A stretch of DNA of 64,000 nt from Marinobacterium_D sp050908845 (GTDB lineage: Bacteria; Pseudomonadota; Gammaproteobacteria; Pseudomonadales; Balneatricaceae), in assembly GCF_050908845.1 (NCBI RefSeq), contig NZ_CP194171.1, forward strand, positions 3,596,001 through 3,660,000, written 5' to 3'. The first letter of the stretch is position 1, and each line of letters begins with the position of its first letter. The notes beneath the pieces are model-generated. The model ran no database searches and was not told where the DNA came from. It saw nothing but the letters and a program-made list of their open reading frames with translations. Both the position numbers and the translations under genes were made by a program. Shown in pieces: positions 45,849 to 54,127 of the stretch.

Positions 45849-45876
45849 AGACCGGCGTTACTGCGCCGGTCTCTTT
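45849..45876 (+). terminator. Terminator after DUF1329
   Basis: 9-bp stem AGACCGGCG/CGCCGGTCT with a 6-nt loop, followed by CTTTC, starting 12 nt after the stop. Short T tract, so readthrough into the YCF48 gene is plausible. Confidence 0.65.
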
Positions 45877-45990
45877 CGCACGTTATTTCGGGAATACGTT
45901 CCAGCAGAGCGTATTGCCGGAATGGCGGCCGATTGTCTGAATCTCAGTGGCGACAGCCAGCTTCATAATTCCGATAAAAAGAATAAGCCT

Positions 45991-47148
45991 ATGAAAACGC
46001 ACACTCAGTCCCTGACCGGGATAAAACCCCGGCTTACAAAATCCAGCCTGGGCATGCTGATCGGCCTGGCTATCTCCGGCAGCGCGGTGGCCGGTGATGC
46101 GCTGAAAGAGCCGGCACTGAAGTCTGACCTGGCAGCCAGCAGAATGGTGCTGGATGTTGAACGTGTCGGCAGCAACCTAGTTGCTGTCGGTGAGCGCGGC
46201 CATATCCTGATCTCCGCCGATGAAGCTAACACCTGGCAACAGGCGCTGGCCCCGGTTCGCGTGACGCTGACCAACACCTTCTTTGTGGACGATCAGTTTG
46301 GCTGGGCCGTGGGCCATGACGGTGTTGTGCTCAAAACCGAGGATGGCGGTCGCAACTGGCGTGCCGTCATGGATGGCAACCGCGCCAACGAACTGATGCT
46401 GGGACGCGCGCAGGCACGTCTGGCCGAGCTGGAAGAGGCGATCGAAAAAGCCCCCGAGGAGCAGCGGGAAACGCTGGAGCTCGATCTGGAAGATCGTACC
46501 TACATGGCCGAAGATGCCGAAGCTTTCGCTGACGAGGGACCGAGCCGCCCCTTCCTTGATGTCTGGTTCAAGGATCGTAACGAGGGCATCGTCATCGGTG
46601 GTTTCGGCCTGATTCTGCACACCACCGATGGTGGCGAAACCTGGTCGGCCTGGTTCGACCGTATCGATAACCCCTCCCTGTTCCACCTCAACGCCATCGC
46701 CCGGATCGGCGATCAGCTCTATATCGCCGCCGAAGCCGGCAATCTCTACCGCTCATCGGACTGGGGCCAAAGCTGGCAGATGCTGGACAGCCCCTACGAC
46801 GGCTCGTTTTTCGGCATTACCGGCAGTGACCAGGGCCGCATCATCGCCTTCGGCCTGCGCGGCAACGCCTTTCAGTCCGACGACTGGGGCGACTCCTGGG
46901 AGACCATCGATACCGGCGTCGACGCCACCCTCTTCAGCGGCACCCTGCTCGACGATGGCTCGGTGGTGCTGGTGGGCGCCGCCGGGGTGTCCCTGCATAT
47001 CGACGCCAGCGGCCAGGTGTTAGGCACCGACCGGGATCCGGCCCGTCTGCCGCAAAGCAAGGTACTGGTCAGTGAACAGAAACAGCTGCTGATCGCAGGC
47101 GCTCATGGCGTTCATGCGGCGACTGTCAGCGGAGGTAAACAACAGTGA
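45991..47148 (+). CDS. YCF48-related beta-propeller protein
   Basis: A 385-residue protein with a signal peptide (LGMLIGLAISGSAVAG) and repeated sialidase/BNR-like blades: WAVGHDGVVLKTEDGGRNW, GFGLILHTTDGGETW, NLYRSSDWGQSW and FQSDDWGDSWETI, i.e. the S/T-x-D-x-G-x-x-W motif four times. A charged helix (about residues 140-190) is inserted between blades. In plants and cyanobacteria YCF48 assists photosystem II assembly; here, next to an MMPL transporter, it more likely acts as a periplasmic partner. The ATG at 45991 is chosen; the frame runs back to 45922 without a signal peptide. Overlaps the MMPL start by GTGA. Confidence 0.85.
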   Translation: MKTHTQSLTGIKPRLTKSSLGMLIGLAISGSAVAGDALKEPALKSDLAASRMVLDVERVGSNLVAVGERGHILISADEANTWQQALAPVRVTLTNTFFVDDQFGWAVGHDGVVLKTEDGGRNWRAVMDGNRANELMLGRAQARLAELEEAIEKAPEEQRETLELDLEDRTYMAEDAEAFADEGPSRPFLDVWFKDRNEGIVIGGFGLILHTTDGGETWSAWFDRIDNPSLFHLNAIARIGDQLYIAAEAGNLYRSSDWGQSWQMLDSPYDGSFFGITGSDQGRIIAFGLRGNAFQSDDWGDSWETIDTGVDATLFSGTLLDDGSVVLVGAAGVSLHIDASGQVLGTDRDPARLPQSKVLVSEQKQLLIAGAHGVHAATVSGGKQQ

Positions 47149-49562
47149 ACAAGCCACAACAGATCTCGACGACCGGGCTGTCCGGCACCGAATCGATCGT
47201 CGAACGTATCTTCTTCCATCACCGTCCACTGCTCATCCTGCTGATGCTGGCGGCCACGCTGTTCTTCGGCTATCAGGCCAGCACCATCAAGCCCGAAGCC
47301 AGCTTCGAGAAGATGATTCCGGCGTCGCACCCCTATATCGCCAACTACATCCAGCACAAGGATGACCTGGCGGGCCTGGGTAATGCCATCCGTATCTCGG
47401 TGGAAAACCCCAACGGCGATATCTTCGACAAGGAGTTTCAGGAAACCCTGCGGAAGATCCACGACGAGGTGTTCTACATTCCCGGGGTTGCCCGCGCCAA
47501 TCTGCTGTCGATCTGGGCTTCCGGCGTGCGCTGGTCCGAGGTCACCGAAGATGGCCTCACCGGCGGTCCGGTGATCGCCGATACCTATGACGGTTCCCCC
47601 GAGGAGCTGGAAAAGCTCAAGACCAACATCCTCAAATCCGGCCGCATCGGCTCTCTGGTCGCCAACGACTTCAAATCGGCGATCATCTACGCCCCGCTGC
47701 TGGACTTTAACCCCGATACCGGCGAGCCGATCGATTACCAGCAGTTCTCCAGCCAGCTCGAAGAGCTGATTCGTGACAAGTACGAGAGCAACAGCGTAAA
47801 GATCCATATCACCGGCTTTGCCAAGGTGGTGGGCGACCTGATCGATGGCGCCAGCCAGGTGGCGATCTTCTTTGCCATGGCGCTGGCGATCACCCTGGTG
47901 CTGCTGTACCTCTATTCGCGCTGCCTGCGCAGCTCCATCGTACCGCTGATGTGTTCAGTGATCGCCGTGATCTGGCAGCTGGGCCTGCTGAAAACCCTGG
48001 GCTACGGGCTCGACCCCTACTCCATGCTGGTGCCCTTCCTGGTGTTTGCCATCGGCGTCAGCCACGGTGTACAGATCATCAACGCCATCGGTCATGAAAG
48101 TGCCCGCGGCGCCGGCAAGGAGCTGGCGGCCCGCCTGGCGTTCCGCTCTCTGTACGTGCCCGGCATCATCGCCCTGATCAGTGATGGTGTCGGCTTCGCC
48201 ACGCTGATGGTGATCGATATAGCGGTGATTCAGGATCTGGCCGTGGCGGCTAGTATCGGTGTGGCGGTGATCATCCTCACCAACCTGATTCTGCTGCCGA
48301 TCCTGATGTCCTACGTCGGCGTCAGCCAGACATCGGTGAAAAAACAGCAGCAGATCGAGGAGCACGGCAAGCATCCGATCTGGAACCTGCTGTCCAGCTT
48401 TACCCAGCGCCCCAAGGCCGCTCTGATGATCCTGGTGGCCCTCGGCCTTGTGGGCCTCGGTGTGTATCAGAGCCAGGGCCTGAAGGTGGGCGATCTCGAT
48501 GCCGGTGCGCCGGAGCTGCGCCCGGACTCGCGTTACAACCTGGATAACGCCTTCATCAACGAGAACTATTCCACCAGCACCGATATCTTCGTGATCATGG
48601 TGCAGACCGCCAAGGACAAATGCTCCGATTACCACACCCTGGATGTGGTGGATCAGCTGCAGTGGCGTCTGCAACAGCTGCCGGGTGTGCAGTCCGCCAA
48701 CTCCATGGTGAACGTGGCCAAGCGGGCGATGACCGGCTACAACGAGGGCAACATCAAGTGGATGGCGCTAAACCGTAACCAGGCACTGCTGAACCAGGCA
48801 TCGATCACCGCGCCGCGGGGCAGCTTCAATGCCGACTGCAGCCTGATGCCGGTGTTTGTCTACCTGAATGACCACAAGGCCGAGACTCTTGCCTCAGTGG
48901 TACAGGAGACCGAGGCCTTCGCCGCCAAGTACAACAGCGATGCGCTGACCATCAAGCTGGCGGCCGGTAACGCCGGTATCGAAGCGGCCACCAATATCGT
49001 TATCGAGAAAGCCCAGTACGAAATGCTGATCTGGGTGTATTCGGTGGTGGGCTTCCTCTGCCTGATCACCTTCCGCTCCATCCGCACCGTGGCCTGCATC
49101 CTGCTGCCGCTGGCACTGACCTCCCTGCTGTGTCAGGCACTGATGGCGCGCCTCGGGATCGGCGTCAAGGTCGCTACCCTGCCGGTTATCGCCCTCGGCG
49201 TCGGCATCGGCGTGGACTACGGCATCTACATCTACAGCAAGCTGGAAACCTACCTGAAGGCGGGTCAGAGCCTGCGCCAGGCCTACTTCAACACCCTGAA
49301 AACCACCGGCAAGGCCGTGGCCTTCACCGGCCTGACCCTGGGTATAGGTGTCGGCACCTGGTACTGGTCACCGATCAAGTTCCAGGCCGATATGGGGATT
49401 CTGCTGACCTTCATGTTTGTCTGGAACATGATCGGCGCACTGGTGTTCCTGCCGGCCCTGGCAAGTTTCCTGATCAAGCGTCAGCCGGTCCGCGAAGAGC
49501 AGCCGGTAACACCGGCCTGCGAGAAGCGCGAACAGCCGGTCTGCGAGGTATCCCATGCGTGA
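47145..49562 (+). CDS. MMPL/RND superfamily exporter
   Basis: An 805-residue inner-membrane protein with two repeats, each one helix, a periplasmic loop and a five-helix bundle. Helix runs include LLILLMLAATLFFGYQA, VAIFFAMALAITLVLLYLY and VYSVVGFLCLITF; the proton-relay-like VIALGVGIGVDYGIYIYSKL in the second half is typical. Related proteins move lipids, hopanoids or fatty-acid derivatives. It starts with GTG after a strong GGAGGT and overlaps the YCF48 stop by 4 nt, so the two are coupled. Likely the energised pump of the DUF1302/DUF1329 module (inference). Confidence 0.9.
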   Translation: MNKPQQISTTGLSGTESIVERIFFHHRPLLILLMLAATLFFGYQASTIKPEASFEKMIPASHPYIANYIQHKDDLAGLGNAIRISVENPNGDIFDKEFQETLRKIHDEVFYIPGVARANLLSIWASGVRWSEVTEDGLTGGPVIADTYDGSPEELEKLKTNILKSGRIGSLVANDFKSAIIYAPLLDFNPDTGEPIDYQQFSSQLEELIRDKYESNSVKIHITGFAKVVGDLIDGASQVAIFFAMALAITLVLLYLYSRCLRSSIVPLMCSVIAVIWQLGLLKTLGYGLDPYSMLVPFLVFAIGVSHGVQIINAIGHESARGAGKELAARLAFRSLYVPGIIALISDGVGFATLMVIDIAVIQDLAVAASIGVAVIILTNLILLPILMSYVGVSQTSVKKQQQIEEHGKHPIWNLLSSFTQRPKAALMILVALGLVGLGVYQSQGLKVGDLDAGAPELRPDSRYNLDNAFINENYSTSTDIFVIMVQTAKDKCSDYHTLDVVDQLQWRLQQLPGVQSANSMVNVAKRAMTGYNEGNIKWMALNRNQALLNQASITAPRGSFNADCSLMPVFVYLNDHKAETLASVVQETEAFAAKYNSDALTIKLAAGNAGIEAATNIVIEKAQYEMLIWVYSVVGFLCLITFRSIRTVACILLPLALTSLLCQALMARLGIGVKVATLPVIALGVGIGVDYGIYIYSKLETYLKAGQSLRQAYFNTLKTTGKAVAFTGLTLGIGVGTWYWSPIKFQADMGILLTFMFVWNMIGALVFLPALASFLIKRQPVREEQPVTPACEKREQPVCEVSHA

Positions 49563-50388
49563 GTTCAACAACCTGCTGGTGGTGATCAACCCCGGTACCG
49601 AAACGCAGATTGCGCTGCAAAAGGCGGCGCGGATCGCCGCTGACGGAGATCGAATCACGGCGCTGCTGCCAGCCGGCTCGGCCGCTGAAAGGTGTCGAGC
49701 GTCGGTCGACGCGCAGCTGGATAAGCTGCGCGCGCGGGGGCTGGATTGCGCTATTGAACAGGCGTCAGAGAAAAACCTGCAGCATGCGGTGCTGGTCGCC
49801 CAGCATCAGCACGGCACCGATCTGCTGCTGAAAGAGCCACAGTCCACCAGCCTGACCGACTCCCTGTTCACGCCGCTGGACTGGAAATTACTGCGCACCA
49901 GTCAGACGCCGGTGCTGATGGTGAGACAGGCGCAACACCAGGCCGATGCCCCTGTGCTTGCCGCCATCGAAGCCCAGCCCGGGGATTCGGAACACCTGGC
50001 GCTGGGTCACCGCATTCTGCATCTGGCGCGGGATATCAGCCACCGCCTGTCGGTGGAACTCTGCCTGTTCAGCGCAGAACCCGCACCAATGCAGAACCCG
50101 ATGCATCCGGAGCTGTACCCGGACAGCCCTGCCGCGCATTACCGGGAAACAGCCCTTGAGCTGGCACACCGCTACGACGTCCCGATCGCGAACGTGCATA
50201 TCGCTCAGGGACCGGCGGAAGTACTGATTCCTGAGCAGGCGCAAAAGCTCAATGCCGGGCTCGTGGTGCTGGGTACGGTGGCGCGGGCGGGACTGAGCGG
50301 GGTACTGCTGGGCAATACCGGCGAGCAGATCCTGGAACGGGTGAACAGCGATGTGCTGGTGGTTCCGCCGCTGCCTGAAACCGCCTGA
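49555..50388 (+). CDS. Tandem universal stress protein (UspE-like)
   Basis: A 277-residue cytoplasmic protein with two Usp domains (about 1-125 and 130-275). The second keeps the nucleotide-binding pattern (VVLGTVARAGLSGVLLGNTGEQIL, and DVLVVPPLP at the end); the first is degenerate. Overlaps the MMPL gene by 8 nt, so it is co-translated with an envelope transporter, which is unusual for Usp and hints at ATP- or stress-linked control of the module (inference). Confidence 0.85.
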   Translation: MREFNNLLVVINPGTETQIALQKAARIAADGDRITALLPAGSAAERCRASVDAQLDKLRARGLDCAIEQASEKNLQHAVLVAQHQHGTDLLLKEPQSTSLTDSLFTPLDWKLLRTSQTPVLMVRQAQHQADAPVLAAIEAQPGDSEHLALGHRILHLARDISHRLSVELCLFSAEPAPMQNPMHPELYPDSPAAHYRETALELAHRYDVPIANVHIAQGPAEVLIPEQAQKLNAGLVVLGTVARAGLSGVLLGNTGEQILERVNSDVLVVPPLPETA

Positions 50389-50436
50389 GTGGCATCGGCT
50401 GCACCAAATAACAAGAACCAACAGTGAGTACAGACC

Positions 50437-53400
50437 ATGACGCTTAAACAGGTTTCTCTGGACGACAAGTACACCAAAGAGCGCGGGACGGTCTACATGA
50501 CCGGTAACCAGGCACTGGTCCGGCTGCCGCTGCTGCAGAAGCAGCGGGACCAGGCTCAGGGCCTGAATACCGCTGGCTATATTACCGGCTACCGGGGCTC
50601 GCCCATCGGCACCTACGACATGGAGCTGAGCCGCAATAAAAAGCTGCTCGATGCTCACGACATCGTGTTTCAGCCCGGCGTCAATGAAGACCTGGCGGCC
50701 ACCTCTGTCTGGGGCACCCAGCAGATCGAGGCCGAAGCGGAGAAAAAATACGACGGTGTCTTCGCCATCTGGTACGGCAAGGGCCCCGGTGTGTTCCGCT
50801 CCGGCGATGCGATCAAGCACGGCAGCTTCTTTGGCGCCTCCCATAAGGGCGGCGTACTGCTTATCGCCGGTGACGACCATGTAGCCAAGTCGTCCACCAT
50901 TGCGCATTACTCCGAGCCGGAGATGATCGCCCACGGCAGCCCGGTGCTTTACCCCTCCACCATTCAGGAGGTGATCGACTACGGTCTGATCGGCTGGGCG
51001 CTGTCACGTTATTCCGGCGCCTGGGTCACGCTGAAAGTGGTCAATGAAACCATCGAAGGCACGGCCACCGTGGAACTGGACCCGGACAAGTCGATAACCC
51101 GGGACCCGGAAGGTCTGGATATTCCGCCGGAGGCACACTTTGTACCGCCCACCGGCGGCCTGGGACCCGCCGCCACCGCCGAGCGTATGGCCTATAGCGC
51201 CCGTATACCGCTGGTGAAGGCGTTTGCGCGGCTCAACAAGCTGGATCGCATCACCCTGGAAGCACCGCAGCGCAAGCTCGGCATCGTCAGCAGCGGCAAG
51301 GTCTATCAGGATATCCTGCGCGCCTTCCAGCTGATGGGTATAGATGAAGACAAGGCCCGCGCCCTGGGCATCAGCCTGTACAAGGTGGCGATGGTCTGGC
51401 CACTGGAAGATCAGGGGCTGGCGGAGTTCGCCGAGGGACATGACGAACTGCTGGTGATCGAAGAGAAACAGCCGGTGATGGAACCGCAGATCGCCGACCA
51501 GCTGTTCAACTGGCCGGATGAGCGGCGTCCCCGCCTGATCGGCAAACGTGATGAACAGGGTCAACCGATCCAGAAAACCTATGGCGGTATGGCACCCCAT
51601 GAGATCCTGGCGCTGCTGCGTGACCGCCTCGCCGCCAACGGCCTGCTCGATGACGCCATCCGCGCCAGCTGCGACCAGTATCTTGCGAGTATTACCGGCG
51701 GTTGTGGCGCGATCATCCCGCAACTGGTGCGTATCCCCTATTTCTGCTCCGGCTGCCCGCACAACAGTTCCACCAAGGTGCCCGAGGGCTCCCAGGCGAT
51801 GGCCGGTATCGGCTGTCACGCCATGGCCGGGTTTATGAACCGCAACACCAGCTTCCCGACCCAGATGGGTGGCGAGGGCCACAACTGGGTGGGCCTGTCC
51901 CACTTTGTCGATACCAAGCACCGATTCCAGAACCTGGGCGATGGCACCTACACCCACTCCGGCCTGCTGGCGGTGCATGCGGCGGTGGTGCAGAAAACCA
52001 ACATCACCTACAAGATCCTCTACAACGATGCAGTGGCGATGACCGGCGGCCAGCCGGCGGAAGGCCAGCTGACACCGCAGCAGATCAGCGAGCAGGTGAC
52101 CGCCCTCGGCGCGAAACGCGTGGTGGTCACCAGCGACGATCCGGACAAGTACCGCAACCAGCCAAGCTTTGCCCAGGGCACGCAGATTCACCATCGCCGT
52201 GAACTGGACCGGCTGCAGCGCGAACTGCGAGAAATACCGGGCGTTACCGTACTGATCCATGATCAGACCTGCGCCGCCGAGAAGCGGCGTAGGCGCAAGC
52301 GCGGCCAGTTCCCCGATCCGGACAAGCGCATGTTCATCAACGAACAGGTGTGCGAAGCCTGTGGCGACTGTTCGGTACAGGCCAACTGTGTCAGCCTGCA
52401 GACTCGCAAGACCGAGTTCGGCAACAAGCGTGTTATCGACCAGTCCACCTGCAACAAGGACTACCGCTGCGTTGACGGCTTCTGCCCCTCCTTCGTCACC
52501 GTTCTCGGTGGCAAGCTGCGCAAGGCGGAAACCGCGAGCCTCGGCCAGTCACTGTTCGACGGCCTGCCCGATCCGCTGCGGCCGGAATTCGACGACTGCT
52601 ACACGGTGATGATCAACGGCATCGGCGGCACCGGTGTAGTTACCATCGGTGCGGTGCTGGGCATGGCGGCCCACCTGGAAGACAAGTCGATCTCGATCTA
52701 CGACATGACCGGCTTCGCCCAGAAAGGCGGCGCCGTACAGAGCCACCTGCGTATCGGCCACAACCAGAGCGACATCACCAGCCTGCCGATCGGCCCGGCG
52801 GATGCCGACCTGATTATCGGCTGCGACCTGGTGGTGACCGCCAGCGAAAGCTCGATGCGCTCCATTCGCACCAACCACACCAAGTGTGTGGTTAACAGCG
52901 ACCCGGTGGCCACCTCGGTACTGCAGCTGATGCGTGACTTCGAACTGCCGACACAGCCGCTGCTCGGTGGACTGAAACAAGCCCTGCAGGACGATCTGTG
53001 CAGCATCGACGCTACCAAGATCGCCAATGCGCTCACCGGCAACAGCATCGCGTCCAACATGTTCCTGGTCGGTTTTGCCTTCCAGAAGGGCTGGCTGCCG
53101 CTCAGCGAAGAAGCGATCCTGAAGGCGATCGAGATCAACAAGGTCTCCATCGAATTCAACCAGAACGCCTTCCGCCTGGGCCGCGTCGCCGCCCACGACA
53201 TGAACCGCATCACACCGCTGATCGAGGCGCAGCTTAACGCCAGCAAACCGGATGTAGCCGAGTCGCCGGAACAGGCGCTGCAGCGCCGTATCGATCACCT
53301 GACCGCCTACCAGAACACCGCCTATGCAGAAACCTACAGGGAGCTGGTTAACCAGGTGCATAAGATCGAGCAGGAGAAGATGCCAGGCCGCACCGAGCTG

Positions 53401-53946
53401 TCGGACGCGGTGATGCGCAACTACTTCAAACTGATGGCGTACAAGGATGAATACGAGGTCGCCCGCCTCTACACCGATGGCCGCTTCAAGGAGCGTCTGG
53501 AACAGCAGTTCGAGGGTAACTACAAGCTGCGCTTCAACCTGGCACCGCCGATCCTCAACCGCCGCGATCCGCAAACCGGCCACCTGCGCAAGCAGGAGTT
53601 CGGTCCCTGGGTGCTCAAGGCGTTCGGCCTGATGGCAAAGCTGAAAGGCCTGCGCGGCACCGCCTTTGATCCGTTCGGCTATACCGGCGAGCGTCGCAAG
53701 GAGCGTCAGATGATCGCCGAGTATCGCCAGACGATCGCCGAGCTGCTCGATCAGATGACCGAATCAAACTATGACCTGGCGGTAAAAATCGCCGAGCTGC
53801 CCGCCGGCATCCGTGGCTACGGTCATGTCAAAGAGACCGCGATCAAGCAGGCGGAAGCGCAGCGCAAGGTGCTGCTGGCCGACTTCAAAAGCGCCCGGAA
53901 TGTAATCGCCTCCGACAAAAAGGAACTGTTCTACGAAGCGACCTGA
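50437..53946 (+). CDS. Fused 2-oxoacid (indolepyruvate-type) ferredoxin oxidoreductase
   Basis: A 1169-residue enzyme combining the thiamine-diphosphate alpha part, a [4Fe-4S] module and the gamma part. Seen: N-terminal YITGYRGSPIGTYDMEL and FQPGVNEDLAATSVWGTQ; TPP region with CSGCPHNSSTKVP, GIGCHAMAGFM and GGEGHNWVG; clusters CEACGDCSVQANC and CNKDYRCVDGFC (about residues 630-690); and the gamma domain INGIGGTGVVTIGAVLGMAA. It converts aryl- or branched-chain 2-oxoacids to acyl-CoA. The long single-chain form is usual in aerobic proteobacteria, where it can run with a cellular electron acceptor. The products would feed the beta-oxidation genes nearby. 48 nt after the Usp gene. Confidence 0.93.
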   Translation: MTLKQVSLDDKYTKERGTVYMTGNQALVRLPLLQKQRDQAQGLNTAGYITGYRGSPIGTYDMELSRNKKLLDAHDIVFQPGVNEDLAATSVWGTQQIEAEAEKKYDGVFAIWYGKGPGVFRSGDAIKHGSFFGASHKGGVLLIAGDDHVAKSSTIAHYSEPEMIAHGSPVLYPSTIQEVIDYGLIGWALSRYSGAWVTLKVVNETIEGTATVELDPDKSITRDPEGLDIPPEAHFVPPTGGLGPAATAERMAYSARIPLVKAFARLNKLDRITLEAPQRKLGIVSSGKVYQDILRAFQLMGIDEDKARALGISLYKVAMVWPLEDQGLAEFAEGHDELLVIEEKQPVMEPQIADQLFNWPDERRPRLIGKRDEQGQPIQKTYGGMAPHEILALLRDRLAANGLLDDAIRASCDQYLASITGGCGAIIPQLVRIPYFCSGCPHNSSTKVPEGSQAMAGIGCHAMAGFMNRNTSFPTQMGGEGHNWVGLSHFVDTKHRFQNLGDGTYTHSGLLAVHAAVVQKTNITYKILYNDAVAMTGGQPAEGQLTPQQISEQVTALGAKRVVVTSDDPDKYRNQPSFAQGTQIHHRRELDRLQRELREIPGVTVLIHDQTCAAEKRRRRKRGQFPDPDKRMFINEQVCEACGDCSVQANCVSLQTRKTEFGNKRVIDQSTCNKDYRCVDGFCPSFVTVLGGKLRKAETASLGQSLFDGLPDPLRPEFDDCYTVMINGIGGTGVVTIGAVLGMAAHLEDKSISIYDMTGFAQKGGAVQSHLRIGHNQSDITSLPIGPADADLIIGCDLVVTASESSMRSIRTNHTKCVVNSDPVATSVLQLMRDFELPTQPLLGGLKQALQDDLCSIDATKIANALTGNSIASNMFLVGFAFQKGWLPLSEEAILKAIEINKVSIEFNQNAFRLGRVAAHDMNRITPLIEAQLNASKPDVAESPEQALQRRIDHLTAYQNTAYAETYRELVNQVHKIEQEKMPGRTELSDAVMRNYFKLMAYKDEYEVARLYTDGRFKERLEQQFEGNYKLRFNLAPPILNRRDPQTGHLRKQEFGPWVLKAFGLMAKLKGLRGTAFDPFGYTGERRKERQMIAEYRQTIAELLDQMTESNYDLAVKIAELPAGIRGYGHVKETAIKQAEAQRKVLLADFKSARNVIASDKKELFYEAT

Positions 53947-53955
53947 TGGGCATCG

Positions 53956-53984
53956 GCGTCAGCTCCTCCAGCAGGGGCTGACGC
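53956..53984 (+). terminator. Hairpin after the 2-oxoacid oxidoreductase gene
   Basis: 8-bp stem GCGTCAGC/GCTGACGC with a 13-nt loop, 9 nt after the stop; no T run follows, so only a tentative terminator. Confidence 0.35.
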
Positions 53985-54081
53985 AGTCCATACGGCCACG
54001 CTGTCGTGTAATGTCAAAACGCTTTCATATTCTGTCAAATCCCGCTGCCTGGGATTCCTTACCCTTAAACAAAATAAAAAC

Positions 54082-54099
54082 AGGTGCCCCTGAGCACCT
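54082..54099 (+). promoter_or_regulatory. Leader hairpin upstream of the first DUF3604 gene
   Basis: AGGTGC-CCCTGA-GCACCT, preceded by an A-rich tract and ending 12 nt before the AAGGGGAG ribosome site. Its layout (A tract, hairpin, ribosome site) repeats that before DUF1329. Confidence 0.35.
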
Positions 54100-54127
54100 A
54101 TCAACCCGTAAAGGGGAGCCCTTTTTC

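Noticed and set aside
51004..52260. 418-codon minus-strand frame opposite the 2-oxoacid oxidoreductase
   Set aside because: Shadow; the sense strand carries all family motifs.
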